From the NCBI GenBank assembly GCA_018060635.1, contig JAGOVR010000087.1, positions 1 through 6,446 of the forward strand: a DNA stretch of 6,446 nt. Direction: 5' to 3'. The translations under genes and the position numbers were made by a program. Below are positions 1 through 6,423 of this stretch, piece by piece. Source of the DNA: Bacteriovoracaceae bacterium (GTDB taxonomy: Bacteria; Bdellovibrionota; Bacteriovoracia; Bacteriovoracales; Bacteriovoracaceae). The notes beneath the pieces are model-generated. The model was not told the origin of the DNA. It saw only the letters and a program-made list of their open reading frames with translations, and searched no databases. The first letter of the stretch is position 1; each line of letters opens with the position of its first letter.

Positions 1-11
1 GTATTTAACTC

Positions 12-58
12 TGTCACTTTTATGACGGATTTTTTAATGTTTTGTCAGTTTAATGACG
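12..58. promoter_or_regulatory. Tandem pair of palindromic sites, possible operator
   Basis: Two copies of TGTCA-N5-ATGACG lie at 12-27 and 43-58 and agree at 14 of 16 bases. Inside each, GTCA and TGAC face each other as an inverted repeat with a 6-base gap. The copies start 31 bp apart, close to three helical turns, so proteins bound to both would sit on the same DNA face. On the minus strand CTGACA (48-43), an 18-base gap and CATAAA (24-19) could form a leftward promoter overlapped by both copies, which would suit repression of a gene beyond the left edge. The pattern is seen directly; operator function is inferred and no regulator is identified. The stems are too short to act as a terminator for the gene ending at 67. 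Confidence 0.4.
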
Positions 59-66
59 TTTTTAAA

Positions 67-3000
67 TTAAGGTTGGCCTGAAGGAAAAATTTGACTCTTA
101 AAAAGAAGCAGAAAACCAACATCTGAAGATTTATTAGTGATTTTAGTGATTAAAAAATCTAAATCAACAGGTAAAGCATAAAACATATCAGCTTTTAAAT
201 TAACTCCAGCTTGTATGGCCGTGAAAAGTTCATTTCTCCAAATTTTTGAATCAAAAAAAGTACGTTCACCATGGATGGCCTCCCCTCCTAAAACCAAACT
301 CCATTCTTTAAAATAGAGAGGAAATAATTTATTTCCATGATAAGGTTTAGAAAAAAGCGTTTGAAACTGTAATCGTCCTGCAGAAATTTCATTTCCAAAA
401 ACATCATTCAGCGGCAGAGCATAGAACTCATGAAAAACATTTCCTGCGCCAAAGCTTGATGTGGCTCCTCCTCCGTACATTACACCACTAGCAAAGCCAC
501 GTTTCTCATACTTACCATAACTCCCCGCAAGCTCTGCTCTTAATATATCTCCTAACTTATAATCTGTTTTTAATTTACTCATTCCGCCCCAAAAACTTTC
601 AAAGTTTTTAGTTTTTTGGTTAAGTAAACGCAAAGAGAAAAAGAATTTATCAAAAAAATTATCAACTCGTTCAGAATCCCAATTAAATGTTTGTTGTAGA
701 CCAAACTGTAAGCTTTCTCTATGGGATATAAAATCTTGTGTATCTTGATTTAAAATATAAAAACTAGGAACGTAAGAGACTCCTCCTAAGAAAGCTCGAC
801 GTCCAAAAGAAGCTTCTTTACTTAAAAATTCATTATAACCTCGCCCTAAACTACTTTGAGCAAAACTGCGATTATAATCTAGTGTTAAAAAATTACGAGC
901 GATACGCATAGTATAAGAAAGATCTGGAACTGTTTTTGCAAGATCTAAATAATAAGATGCACCTAAAGAAAAGGTATGAATCCTTAACGGGTCATTAAGT
1001 GTTGTATTAGCCGAAATCTGATCAAAGCCATTATTACTGCTATAAAAAAGCATCCAATAATGGGGACGAAAATGGGAAAGCTTAGGATAAGATTTACTCT
1101 CTAAACTAAGAGACTTGTCCAACCCTTGTAGCTTTTCATCTCTTATCTTTTCATTTTGCAAACCCACATCTGAGGCAATAGAAGTTCCCTGTGTTTTTTT
1201 AGTTTTAGTACCTGAAATATTTTGTAAAAATTTCTCACAGGATGTCTCTAAAATTTCTATAGGTGTTTTAATATTTTCTCTAATAGCAACCACCCAGTCA
1301 GCTGACAATCTTAAGTCCAGCAAACTATCAACATAACTTCCTTCCACCTGTTCTATTTCATGTGTTTTTTTAGTAGGGACTTCTAAAATCAAAAGATCTT
1401 TATTCTCACGTTTAAGGACTATCTTATTTTTACAGGTATCTAAAAATTCTATCGAAGAAGAATCTTTATAAACTTCTATAGTGTCAGCTAACATTTTTGT
1501 TTCTTGTTGCGAGTTAACCCTATAAATACGTTTCTTCTGATCCCATTTTAAAATCTTTCCTAATCTTAAAAGATGGTAGGAATAACTGTCTTCATAGGAT
1601 GAGTTAAGTGTAAACCCCAAATATGTTTTGGCCTGATCTTTCACAAAATGAGGAGAACCTAAATTAAGTAAAAAAGGAAAAATGACAACTAATTGTTCTA
1701 CTGATTCTTTTTTATCTGAGTCTAGATAAAGTGACCATGCCGAATTCTCATAACGAAAAAAAAGATATTGTGTTTCTGAAAGAGGTAAATAATAAGACAT
1801 CTTTTGTTTCTTCTTATTAATCCTATGGATAATGCGAGCATCATGATTGAAAAGGGCCCCAACCACCAGCCCTTTTTTGATGGGTCTTTTCTCTAAACTC
1901 AGAACAACCTCTCTTTTATCCATAAAGGGAGAAGCTCTTTCAATTTGGGCCACATTTTCTGACAACTTAAAAACATCCTGCTCTCTTGTTTTTAAATCTA
2001 ACTGTACAAGTTTCTCAACACCGTCATCATCCACAAGATAACTCCAATACTTATCTTGCAAACTATGACCCTTCTGCCACTTAATAACTGCTCGCCCCTT
2101 TTCTCCTTGATACTTTAAAGGAGTAGCCGTGGTGATAAGAGAGGCTTTATCTGCATATTTTTTGACAAATCTTTTACGGAAATCATCGAAAGCTAAAGAA
2201 AGATCTTCACCTGTACAATCTCTAAAAACACGACTGAGAGAAAAAGGCAGACTTTTAGAATTTTTAAAAAATAAACACTTAAGTGTTTGAGGTTTTCTTT
2301 CTTCTACATCCGCTAAAAAAAAGGAACCTGCCCAATAAGGAAGTTGTCCATAGGGAAAATGGCCAGGATTGTTTAAACAATCAATGGTGCGACATGAATC
2401 TTGTCTTTGAAAATAATTGACTAACTCCATGGCCATATGGGGATTTTTAAGTCGACCGTCTCTGGTATAAGTTGATTCCACCCAAACAGCCACTCCTTCT
2501 GCAAACCATGCAGGAATAATACCTGCCCATTTAAAAGTAGAACCAAAGATACTGCGAAAAAATTGGAGATAACCATGAGTCATCTCTAAAGTGACAATGT
2601 GAGCGAACTCATGCACCAGTAAAGAGCGTACCCAATCGCCCCCTGCGACTAAATGCTCATCCCCTACAGGAGGATAGTCATTTAAAGAAATAGTATTGCG
2701 AGGGAAAACAGAGGCCATCCCATTAGCTTCTGTGGCCCTCTTGTTAATCATGATATGTAAACGTTCTCTAGGGACATAATCAAAATAGTTTAAAATCTTA
2801 CTAAAATCTTCTTCGATAATTTCACGTACCCGCATAGCAAAAGGCATAGAAGAGTATTGATAGTGGACTTCTATCATAAGTTTTTGCGCATGAGTTGGAA
2901 GTGAAATAAGAAGCGTCTTATGAGATTCATGTCTTTTTTTGGGTGTAGATGTGACTTTGACCTCTTGAGCATAGACAATAGGAAACATAAAAAGGAGAAT

Positions 3001-3075
3001 TAAAAATATCCATTTTAGATAATTTTGAAATAGCATTGACGCTTTCTTTGACTTATAATTTGCAAGATTAATCAT
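67..3075 (-). CDS. Exported gluzincin-like peptidase / beta-propeller / outer-membrane barrel protein
   Basis: The product is about 1002 residues. From the ATG at 3075 a signal peptide spans residues 1-36: basic KSKK, then a hydrophobic stretch ending in IVYA before QE. Residues about 60-310 form a zinc-peptidase-like domain with HEFAH at 155-159 and the likely third ligand, a glutamate, at 193 in WFAEG. This is the gluzincin (peptidase MA-like) arrangement. Residues about 325-600 are rich in short beta-strands and resemble a TolB/WD-type propeller, though the repeats are degenerate. After a polar linker, residues about 665-1000 show alternating aromatic strands typical of an outer-membrane barrel, ending GFLLLFKSQIF plus five residues. 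The start is uncertain. An in-frame TTG at 3099 has no Shine-Dalgarno, the ATG at 3075 has a weak GAGAG upstream, and the ATG at 3036 would give a compact 23-residue signal peptide. The gene is divergent from pal. I do not recognise a named family for the whole protein. The catalytic residues look intact, but the substrate is unknown. Confidence 0.85.
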   Translation of the reverse strand: MINLANYKSKKASMLFQNYLKWIFLILLFMFPIVYAQEVKVTSTPKKRHESHKTLLISLPTHAQKLMIEVHYQYSSMPFAMRVREIIEEDFSKILNYFDYVPRERLHIMINKRATEANGMASVFPRNTISLNDYPPVGDEHLVAGGDWVRSLLVHEFAHIVTLEMTHGYLQFFRSIFGSTFKWAGIIPAWFAEGVAVWVESTYTRDGRLKNPHMAMELVNYFQRQDSCRTIDCLNNPGHFPYGQLPYWAGSFFLADVEERKPQTLKCLFFKNSKSLPFSLSRVFRDCTGEDLSLAFDDFRKRFVKKYADKASLITTATPLKYQGEKGRAVIKWQKGHSLQDKYWSYLVDDDGVEKLVQLDLKTREQDVFKLSENVAQIERASPFMDKREVVLSLEKRPIKKGLVVGALFNHDARIIHRINKKKQKMSYYLPLSETQYLFFRYENSAWSLYLDSDKKESVEQLVVIFPFLLNLGSPHFVKDQAKTYLGFTLNSSYEDSYSYHLLRLGKILKWDQKKRIYRVNSQQETKMLADTIEVYKDSSSIEFLDTCKNKIVLKRENKDLLILEVPTKKTHEIEQVEGSYVDSLLDLRLSADWVVAIRENIKTPIEILETSCEKFLQNISGTKTKKTQGTSIASDVGLQNEKIRDEKLQGLDKSLSLESKSYPKLSHFRPHYWMLFYSSNNGFDQISANTTLNDPLRIHTFSLGASYYLDLAKTVPDLSYTMRIARNFLTLDYNRSFAQSSLGRGYNEFLSKEASFGRRAFLGGVSYVPSFYILNQDTQDFISHRESLQFGLQQTFNWDSERVDNFFDKFFFSLRLLNQKTKNFESFWGGMSKLKTDYKLGDILRAELAGSYGKYEKRGFASGVMYGGGATSSFGAGNVFHEFYALPLNDVFGNEISAGRLQFQTLFSKPYHGNKLFPLYFKEWSLVLGGEAIHGERTFFDSKIWRNELFTAIQAGVNLKADMFYALPVDLDFLITKITNKSSDVGFLLLFKSQIFPSGQP
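3031..3059 (+). promoter_or_regulatory. Candidate pal promoter (consensus -10, poor -35)
   Basis: A perfect TATAAT at 3054-3059 lies 55 bases before the pal start codon and predicts a leader of roughly 48 bases. No good -35 sits at the right distance: TAGCAT (3031-3036) has 17-bp spacing but matches poorly, while TTGACG (3036-3041) is only 12 bp away. The element would lie inside the divergent gene if that gene starts at 3075 or 3099, but just upstream of it if the start is at 3036. In AT-rich DNA a chance TATAAT is common, so confidence is low. Confidence 0.35.
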
Positions 3076-3114
3076 GTTACTCTCAATTTTATCTCTCAAC
3101 CAAAGGGGTTTGCT

Positions 3115-3672
3115 ATGTTTAAAAATGTGTTCCTATGTCTTTTAATTACTGCAACCTTGATAGGATGCTCTAGTCAGCAAAAAAAAGGAAGCACTTCTTC
3201 AACAACTTCACAAAATGATGAAAATGATAACACTATGGAAGATTCTTCCGTCAATAGCTCTAATGACAGTGTTTCACCTGAAGAATTAGCCAAAAGACCT
3301 CTGAGCGTTGGTGGCTCTTCTGACTTAGAAAAAGCAGGTGCTTTGCAAACTATCTTTTTTGATTTTAGCTCTAATGAACTCTCTAGTTCTGCTAAAAAAA
3401 TTCTGTCTAGTAACGCTGAATTTATGAAAGAAAATAGTGGCGTGAAAGTTCAAGTAGAAGGACATTGTGATGAAAGAGGTAGTATTGAATACAACTTGAG
3501 CTTAGGCCAGCGCAGAGCTCAAAGTGTCAAAGATTATCTTGCCACTCAAGGAATTTCTTCCCACAGACTAAGCACCATCTCTTATGGTAAAGAAAAACCT
3601 TTAGTTTCAGGAAGTGATGAAGACTCTTGGTCGGCTAATCGTAGAGCCAATTTTGTTGTCACAGCTAAATAA
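3115..3672 (+). CDS. pal: Peptidoglycan-associated lipoprotein Pal
   Basis: Pal anchors the outer membrane to peptidoglycan as part of the Tol-Pal complex. The 185-residue product starts with a lipoprotein signal whose lipobox is LIGC, giving lipidated Cys18; Ser at +2 suits outer-membrane sorting by the E. coli rule. Residues about 19-75 are a Ser/Thr/Asn/Asp-rich flexible tether. Residues about 78-183 are an OmpA-like domain: IFFDFSS at 80-86, then GHCDERG at 116-122 and LGQRRA at 130-135, which contain the Asp and Arg expected to bind diaminopimelate, then SYGKEKP at 156-162 and NRRANF near the end. All hallmark residues are present and the length is normal for Pal. AAAGGGG at 3102-3108, six bases before ATG, is a good ribosome binding site. 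The gene is followed at once by a strong terminator, so it can be expressed as a single-gene unit. TolB and TolQRA are not in the window. Confidence 0.96.
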   Translation: MFKNVFLCLLITATLIGCSSQQKKGSTSSTTSQNDENDNTMEDSSVNSSNDSVSPEELAKRPLSVGGSSDLEKAGALQTIFFDFSSNELSSSAKKILSSNAEFMKENSGVKVQVEGHCDERGSIEYNLSLGQRRAQSVKDYLATQGISSHRLSTISYGKEKPLVSGSDEDSWSANRRANFVVTAK

Positions 3673-3683
3673 TTACTTATAAT
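3656..3683 (+). promoter_or_regulatory. Near-consensus sigma70 promoter over the pal stop codon
   Basis: TTGTCA (3656-3661, five of six matches to TTGACA) and TATAAT (3678-3683, six of six) are separated by 16 bp. The -35 is within the last codons of pal and the spacer contains the stop codon at 3670-3672. Transcription would start near 3690, at the base of the pal terminator hairpin. It would serve the downstream lipoprotein gene at 3722 and possibly the genes after it. The match is seen directly; activity is inferred. Confidence 0.55.
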
Positions 3684-3684
3684 C

Positions 3685-3721
3685 AAAAAGAGGGAAGAAC
3701 TTTATTCTTCCCTCTTTTTTT
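3685..3721 (+). terminator. Intrinsic terminator of pal
   Basis: A perfect 15-bp inverted repeat has arms at 3685-3699 and 3705-3719 around a 5-base loop (CTTTA). The core GAGGGAAGAA pairs with TTCTTCCCTC and is followed by seven T (3715-3721). The A-rich left end lets it work partly in both directions. It begins 12 bases after the pal stop, and its T-tract ends at the base immediately before the ATG of the next gene. Confidence 0.9.
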
Positions 3722-4021
3722 ATGAAAAATTTTATTTCTTTTTTTTCTCTCTTATTTCTTCTCAGTTGTGGTCTGACTGAAACACGACCAACATTAGAAA
3801 TGAGCTTAGCCGCTGAAGCTTTTTTGGCCGCTAAGGATGCCGACGCCGATACTCACTCTCCCAATCTTTTTAGACAAGCTGAGGTCTATTACCTTAAGGC
3901 CAAATCTGCTTATCGTAGAAAATACTTTGCGAAAGCTAAAGAATACGCTATTCGCTCACAAGAGTTTTCAGAAAAAGCCGAATTCACGGCTCGCAGAAAA
4001 CTTTTAGTTGATCAAAAATGA
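3722..4021 (+). CDS. Small lipoprotein, DUF4398-like helical domain
   Basis: The product is 99 residues. A lipoprotein signal ends in the lipobox LLSC with Cys16, and Gly at +2 suggests outer-membrane sorting. After a short linker, residues about 26-95 form an Ala-rich helical hairpin: a first helix around EMSLAAEAFLAAKDADA, a break at SPNLF, then two amphipathic helices built on repeated A-x2-A-x3-A spacing (AEVYYLKAKSAYRRK, AKEYAIRSQEFSEKAE). This resembles DUF4398, a TPR-like helical domain found in envelope lipoproteins and often near OmpA/Pal genes; that assignment is from pattern only. The ATG at 3722 is the only start that gives the full signal peptide, yet it lacks a Shine-Dalgarno: the bases before it are the terminator U-tract. 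The only purine-rich GAGGGAAG (3690-3697) is 24 bases away and buried in the hairpin stem. The role is probably structural or scaffolding; the partner is unknown. Confidence 0.85.
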   Translation: MKNFISFFSLLFLLSCGLTETRPTLEMSLAAEAFLAAKDADADTHSPNLFRQAEVYYLKAKSAYRRKYFAKAKEYAIRSQEFSEKAEFTARRKLLVDQK

Positions 4022-4033
4022 ACTCATTGCCGA

Positions 4034-4058
4034 AGATTATCTCTTTATGAGATAATCT
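4034..4058 (+). other. Intergenic hairpin before the cpoB-like gene
   Basis: A perfect 10-bp inverted repeat (arms 4034-4043 and 4049-4058, loop TTTAT) occupies the 64-base gap between two lipoprotein genes. It is AT-rich and is followed by GCCTGCTTATTTTT rather than a direct T-run, so it is at best a weak terminator. It could equally be an mRNA stability or processing element that sets different levels for the genes on each side. The strong ribosome binding site AGGAG (4076-4080) lies outside the stem and stays free. Confidence 0.5.
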
Positions 4059-4085
4059 GCCTGCTTATTTTTAAGAGGAGTCATT

Positions 4086-4853
4086 ATGCGTCAATTCTTT
4101 TTACTTTGGATCATCCCCTTTTTCCTTGTTTCTTGTCTGCAAACAGTGGAAAGAGCTAATCAAGAAAAAGAAGAAATCAAAGGGGAACAAATAGAACTCT
4201 CTTCACAAGTAGTTAGTTTGCAACAGGATATGCATGGACTCAAAAAAGATTTTACACAATTTGCAGGGAAATTAGAGGAAGTACAAAATAATCAAAAAGA
4301 AGAAGAGAAAAATAAAAGTGTTGAAACACAAATAATAGAATTACAAAAAGAACTTTTATCTCAAGCAGAAAAAATACAGAAATTAGAAGCTGACATAGAA
4401 ACTCATCGCAATTTCATCAGTGAAATAACCAACACTTTAAGTGAAAATAAAAATGTTTCTACCCCTACAGCAACTCCCGCTAATGATGATGGCTGGAAAA
4501 AAGCGGTAACCCTTTATAAAAATAAATACTATAAAAAAGCTAAGCCCCTTTTACAAAAATACTTAGAGGATTCTCATCTTTCTGCGAATCAAAAAGCTCA
4601 AACACTGCATCATTTGGGACTGATTGAATATAAAGCAAAAAATTATTCTGAAAGCCTCGTATTCTTAAGTCAACTGTATACCGATTACCCTAAATCATCT
4701 TTTGTTCCTGAAGGTCTTTTTTATATAGGACTCTCTTTTTCTCAGCAGAAGAAAACAGAAGAAGCCGCTCTTTCTTGGAATGAGGTTATAAAAAAGTTTC
4801 CGAAGTCAGCTCCTGCTAAAATGGCCAAAGAAAAACTTACTGCATTAAGGTAA
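4086..4853 (+). CDS. cpoB: CpoB/YbgF-like Tol-Pal coordinator, lipoprotein form
   Basis: CpoB (YbgF) links Tol-Pal to septal peptidoglycan synthesis in E. coli. This 255-residue product has the same order of parts. Residues about 22-120 are a Glu/Lys/Gln-rich coiled coil, then comes a Thr/Pro linker (about 124-133), and residues about 135-255 carry three TPR-like repeats with typical markers (LYKNKYYKKAKPLLQKYL, then LGLIEYKAKNYSESLVFL with YPKS, then IGLSFSQQKKTEEAALSW with FPKS). Unlike E. coli CpoB, a soluble periplasmic protein, it has a lipobox LVSC with Cys17 and Leu at +2, so it should be anchored in the outer membrane. AAGAGGAG five bases before ATG is a strong ribosome binding site. 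Lying two genes after pal supports the Tol-Pal role. The symbol rests on architecture and context; a generic TPR lipoprotein of the BamD/YfgC sort is the alternative. Confidence 0.82.
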   Translation: MRQFFLLWIIPFFLVSCLQTVERANQEKEEIKGEQIELSSQVVSLQQDMHGLKKDFTQFAGKLEEVQNNQKEEEKNKSVETQIIELQKELLSQAEKIQKLEADIETHRNFISEITNTLSENKNVSTPTATPANDDGWKKAVTLYKNKYYKKAKPLLQKYLEDSHLSANQKAQTLHHLGLIEYKAKNYSESLVFLSQLYTDYPKSSFVPEGLFYIGLSFSQQKKTEEAALSWNEVIKKFPKSAPAKMAKEKLTALR

Positions 4854-4860
4854 TCTAGCC

Positions 4861-6423
4861 ATGCCTTTTTTTCTTAATTTCTTTCTTCTTTTTATTTTTT
4901 CTTGCTCCACTCCTCCCTTAGATTCTGCAAAGAAAAAGGAAAGTGATAAGAAAAAATGGAGCCTTGTTTTCTCCCATAATATTGCAGGTGAGTTAGAGCC
5001 TTGTGGTTGTCAGCATTTCCCTTTAGGAGGACTCCCTCAAATGGCTGGTGTCCTCGAAGAAATAAAAAAAGAAAGTGATGTTTTTTATGTTGATACAGGA
5101 GATTCTTTTTTTGCGTCCTCTTTTACTCCTCCTCCTTTTAAACAGCAGTGGGACTTCAGCGCAGAATCCTTAAAAAAAGCTCTGCTTTTTTTAGGCTTGC
5201 AAGCTGTAGTTTTAGGGGAACAAGACTTTGCAGGAGAAAATACTTTTCTTAAATCCCTAAGTGTAGAAACGAAACTTCTCATCAGTAATAGTTCTGATTC
5301 TTTTCCTTATCCTCATGTCAAATGGATTAAAAAAAGTTTTGGAGCCCATACTTTTTACTTAGTAAGTGCCGTTCTTCCTGAATTATTTAATCCTGAACAG
5401 CAACACTTTTTTACGGATCCTCTCTTAGCTTTAAAAAATGTTTTTCATGATTTACAAAAGTCTGGTTATGAAAAAGATAACCCTTGGCACCATGCTATTT
5501 TACTCTCTCACATGGGAATGGAAAAAGATCGGGAACTTACTAAATTATTCCCTCATATTGATTGGATTATTGGGGCCCATTCTCAAGACTTTTTAAGTAC
5601 ACCCGAAGTTTGGGAGAAAACTAAAATAGTTCAAGTTAAAAACCGTAATCATTATTTAGGTGTAGTAACTTTTACCTTAGATGAACCTCAAGGAATTTAT
5701 ACTTTACATGAGACTTCTGAGCATAAAAAAAATCTGCTTGTTCCTAATCCTATGACTCCTTTTATTGAAGATTATCGTACAGCTCTTTTAGCTCTACAAA
5801 AAAATCAGGCGATCCCTGTTATTGTCCCTGCTCTTTCTTCTCCCTATCGTAAACAAGAGAGCCAACCATCCTATCCTTCAACAAAAGACTGTCTCAGTTG
5901 TCATGGCCAAATTTATGAGCATACAACAAAAACACCTCATGCCTTAGCCTACGTGACTCTTTTTCAAAAAAAAGCACATTATAACTCTCAATGTATTGGA
6001 TGCCATACACTAGGCTTTCAAGATCCCAAAGGTTTTAGTGCCCCCCAAGATGTTGTTCGTTTAGGCAATCCCTCTCAGCAAACAGAGTACTGGGAAGAGT
6101 TTCAAAAAATATTTCAAAGCCATGTTTCTATTCGTTCACAAAATCCGACAGAACTTCAAAAAATGAATAAGGCTTGGGAGAATTTAGACAAAAAATTTGC
6201 AGTTACTCATCAGTACGCCAATGTGCAATGTCTTAATTGTCATAAAATAACACCTGATCATCATCTTACAGGGAATACGCCATCTCTTCGAGAAACGAAA
6301 AAAGATATCACGACTCGTTGTCTGTCTTGCCACACCAAAGACCAATCCCCTGATTGGTATCTCCAAGGAAATCTTAATTCTGTTATCTTTGATAAAAAAT
6401 ATGAACAAATGGATCACCCTTAA
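4861..6423 (+). CDS. UshA-like metallophosphatase fused to tetrahaem cytochrome c, lipoprotein
   Basis: The product is 520 residues. A lipoprotein signal ends in IFSC with Cys15; Ser at +2 suggests the outer membrane. Residues about 33-290 follow the 5'-nucleotidase/UshA/SoxB metallophosphatase fold: VDTGDSF (77-83), VLGEQDF (117-123) in place of GNHEFD, LSHMG (215-219) and IDWIIGAHS (233-241). The usual first metal motif (NDxHG) is degenerate (HNIAGE) and leads into LEPCGC (45-50), a signature of a UshA-like subfamily that I recall occurring also as a selenoprotein. The usual C-terminal nucleotidase domain is absent. Instead, residues 340-500 carry four CxxCH haem c sites at 344-348, 378-382, 457-461 and 487-491, with extra histidines (360, 450, 467, 468) as possible axial ligands, as in cytochrome c554-like proteins. 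It starts seven bases after the CpoB-like gene, with AAGG at 4847-4850 as a weak, distant ribosome binding site, so translational coupling is likely. Periplasmic electron transfer seems certain in outline; the substrate is unknown. Confidence 0.9.
   Translation: MPFFLNFFLLFIFSCSTPPLDSAKKKESDKKKWSLVFSHNIAGELEPCGCQHFPLGGLPQMAGVLEEIKKESDVFYVDTGDSFFASSFTPPPFKQQWDFSAESLKKALLFLGLQAVVLGEQDFAGENTFLKSLSVETKLLISNSSDSFPYPHVKWIKKSFGAHTFYLVSAVLPELFNPEQQHFFTDPLLALKNVFHDLQKSGYEKDNPWHHAILLSHMGMEKDRELTKLFPHIDWIIGAHSQDFLSTPEVWEKTKIVQVKNRNHYLGVVTFTLDEPQGIYTLHETSEHKKNLLVPNPMTPFIEDYRTALLALQKNQAIPVIVPALSSPYRKQESQPSYPSTKDCLSCHGQIYEHTTKTPHALAYVTLFQKKAHYNSQCIGCHTLGFQDPKGFSAPQDVVRLGNPSQQTEYWEEFQKIFQSHVSIRSQNPTELQKMNKAWENLDKKFAVTHQYANVQCLNCHKITPDHHLTGNTPSLRETKKDITTRCLSCHTKDQSPDWYLQGNLNSVIFDKKYEQMDHP

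Noticed and set aside
1..66. CRISPR repeats or a mobile-element end at the left edge
   Set aside because: There are only two copies, the repeat is 16 bases with a 15-base gap, and there is no transposase, target duplication or cas gene in view.
42..70. Rightward promoter using TTGTCA at 42-47
   Set aside because: No acceptable -10 follows at 16-18 bp and there is no plus-strand gene downstream before pal.
555..563. ACTTATAAT shared with the two promoter candidates at 3051 and 3675 as a common regulatory motif
   Set aside because: The same nine bases also occur here within the minus-strand coding region, so sharing is plausibly chance in AT-rich DNA.
1115..1336. Plus-strand open frame of 73 codons inside the minus-strand gene
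   Set aside because: It lies antisense to the conserved-looking large protein, has no ribosome binding site or recognisable domain, and its Ser/Phe-rich product is typical of a shadow frame.
1847..2041. Plus-strand open frame of 64 codons inside the minus-strand gene
   Set aside because: It is antisense to the propeller-like region of the large gene, and its low-complexity Ser/Thr product shows no family features.
67..3075. Calling the divergent gene tolB
   Set aside because: TolB is about 430 residues with an N-terminal TolB domain and a propeller, and is normally co-directional with pal. This protein has a zinc-peptidase domain and an apparent barrel and is divergent.
4993..5013. Selenocysteine in the EPCGC motif
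   Set aside because: Both residues are encoded by TGT, not TGA, so this copy is a plain cysteine version.
5085..5282. Minus-strand open frame of 65 codons inside the haem/phosphatase gene
   Set aside because: It is fully antisense to motif-bearing coding sequence (VDTGDSF and GEQDF) and has no independent support.
6184..6417. Minus-strand open frame of 77 codons over the last haem motifs
   Set aside because: The opposite strand encodes two CxxCH sites in frame, so this is a shadow.
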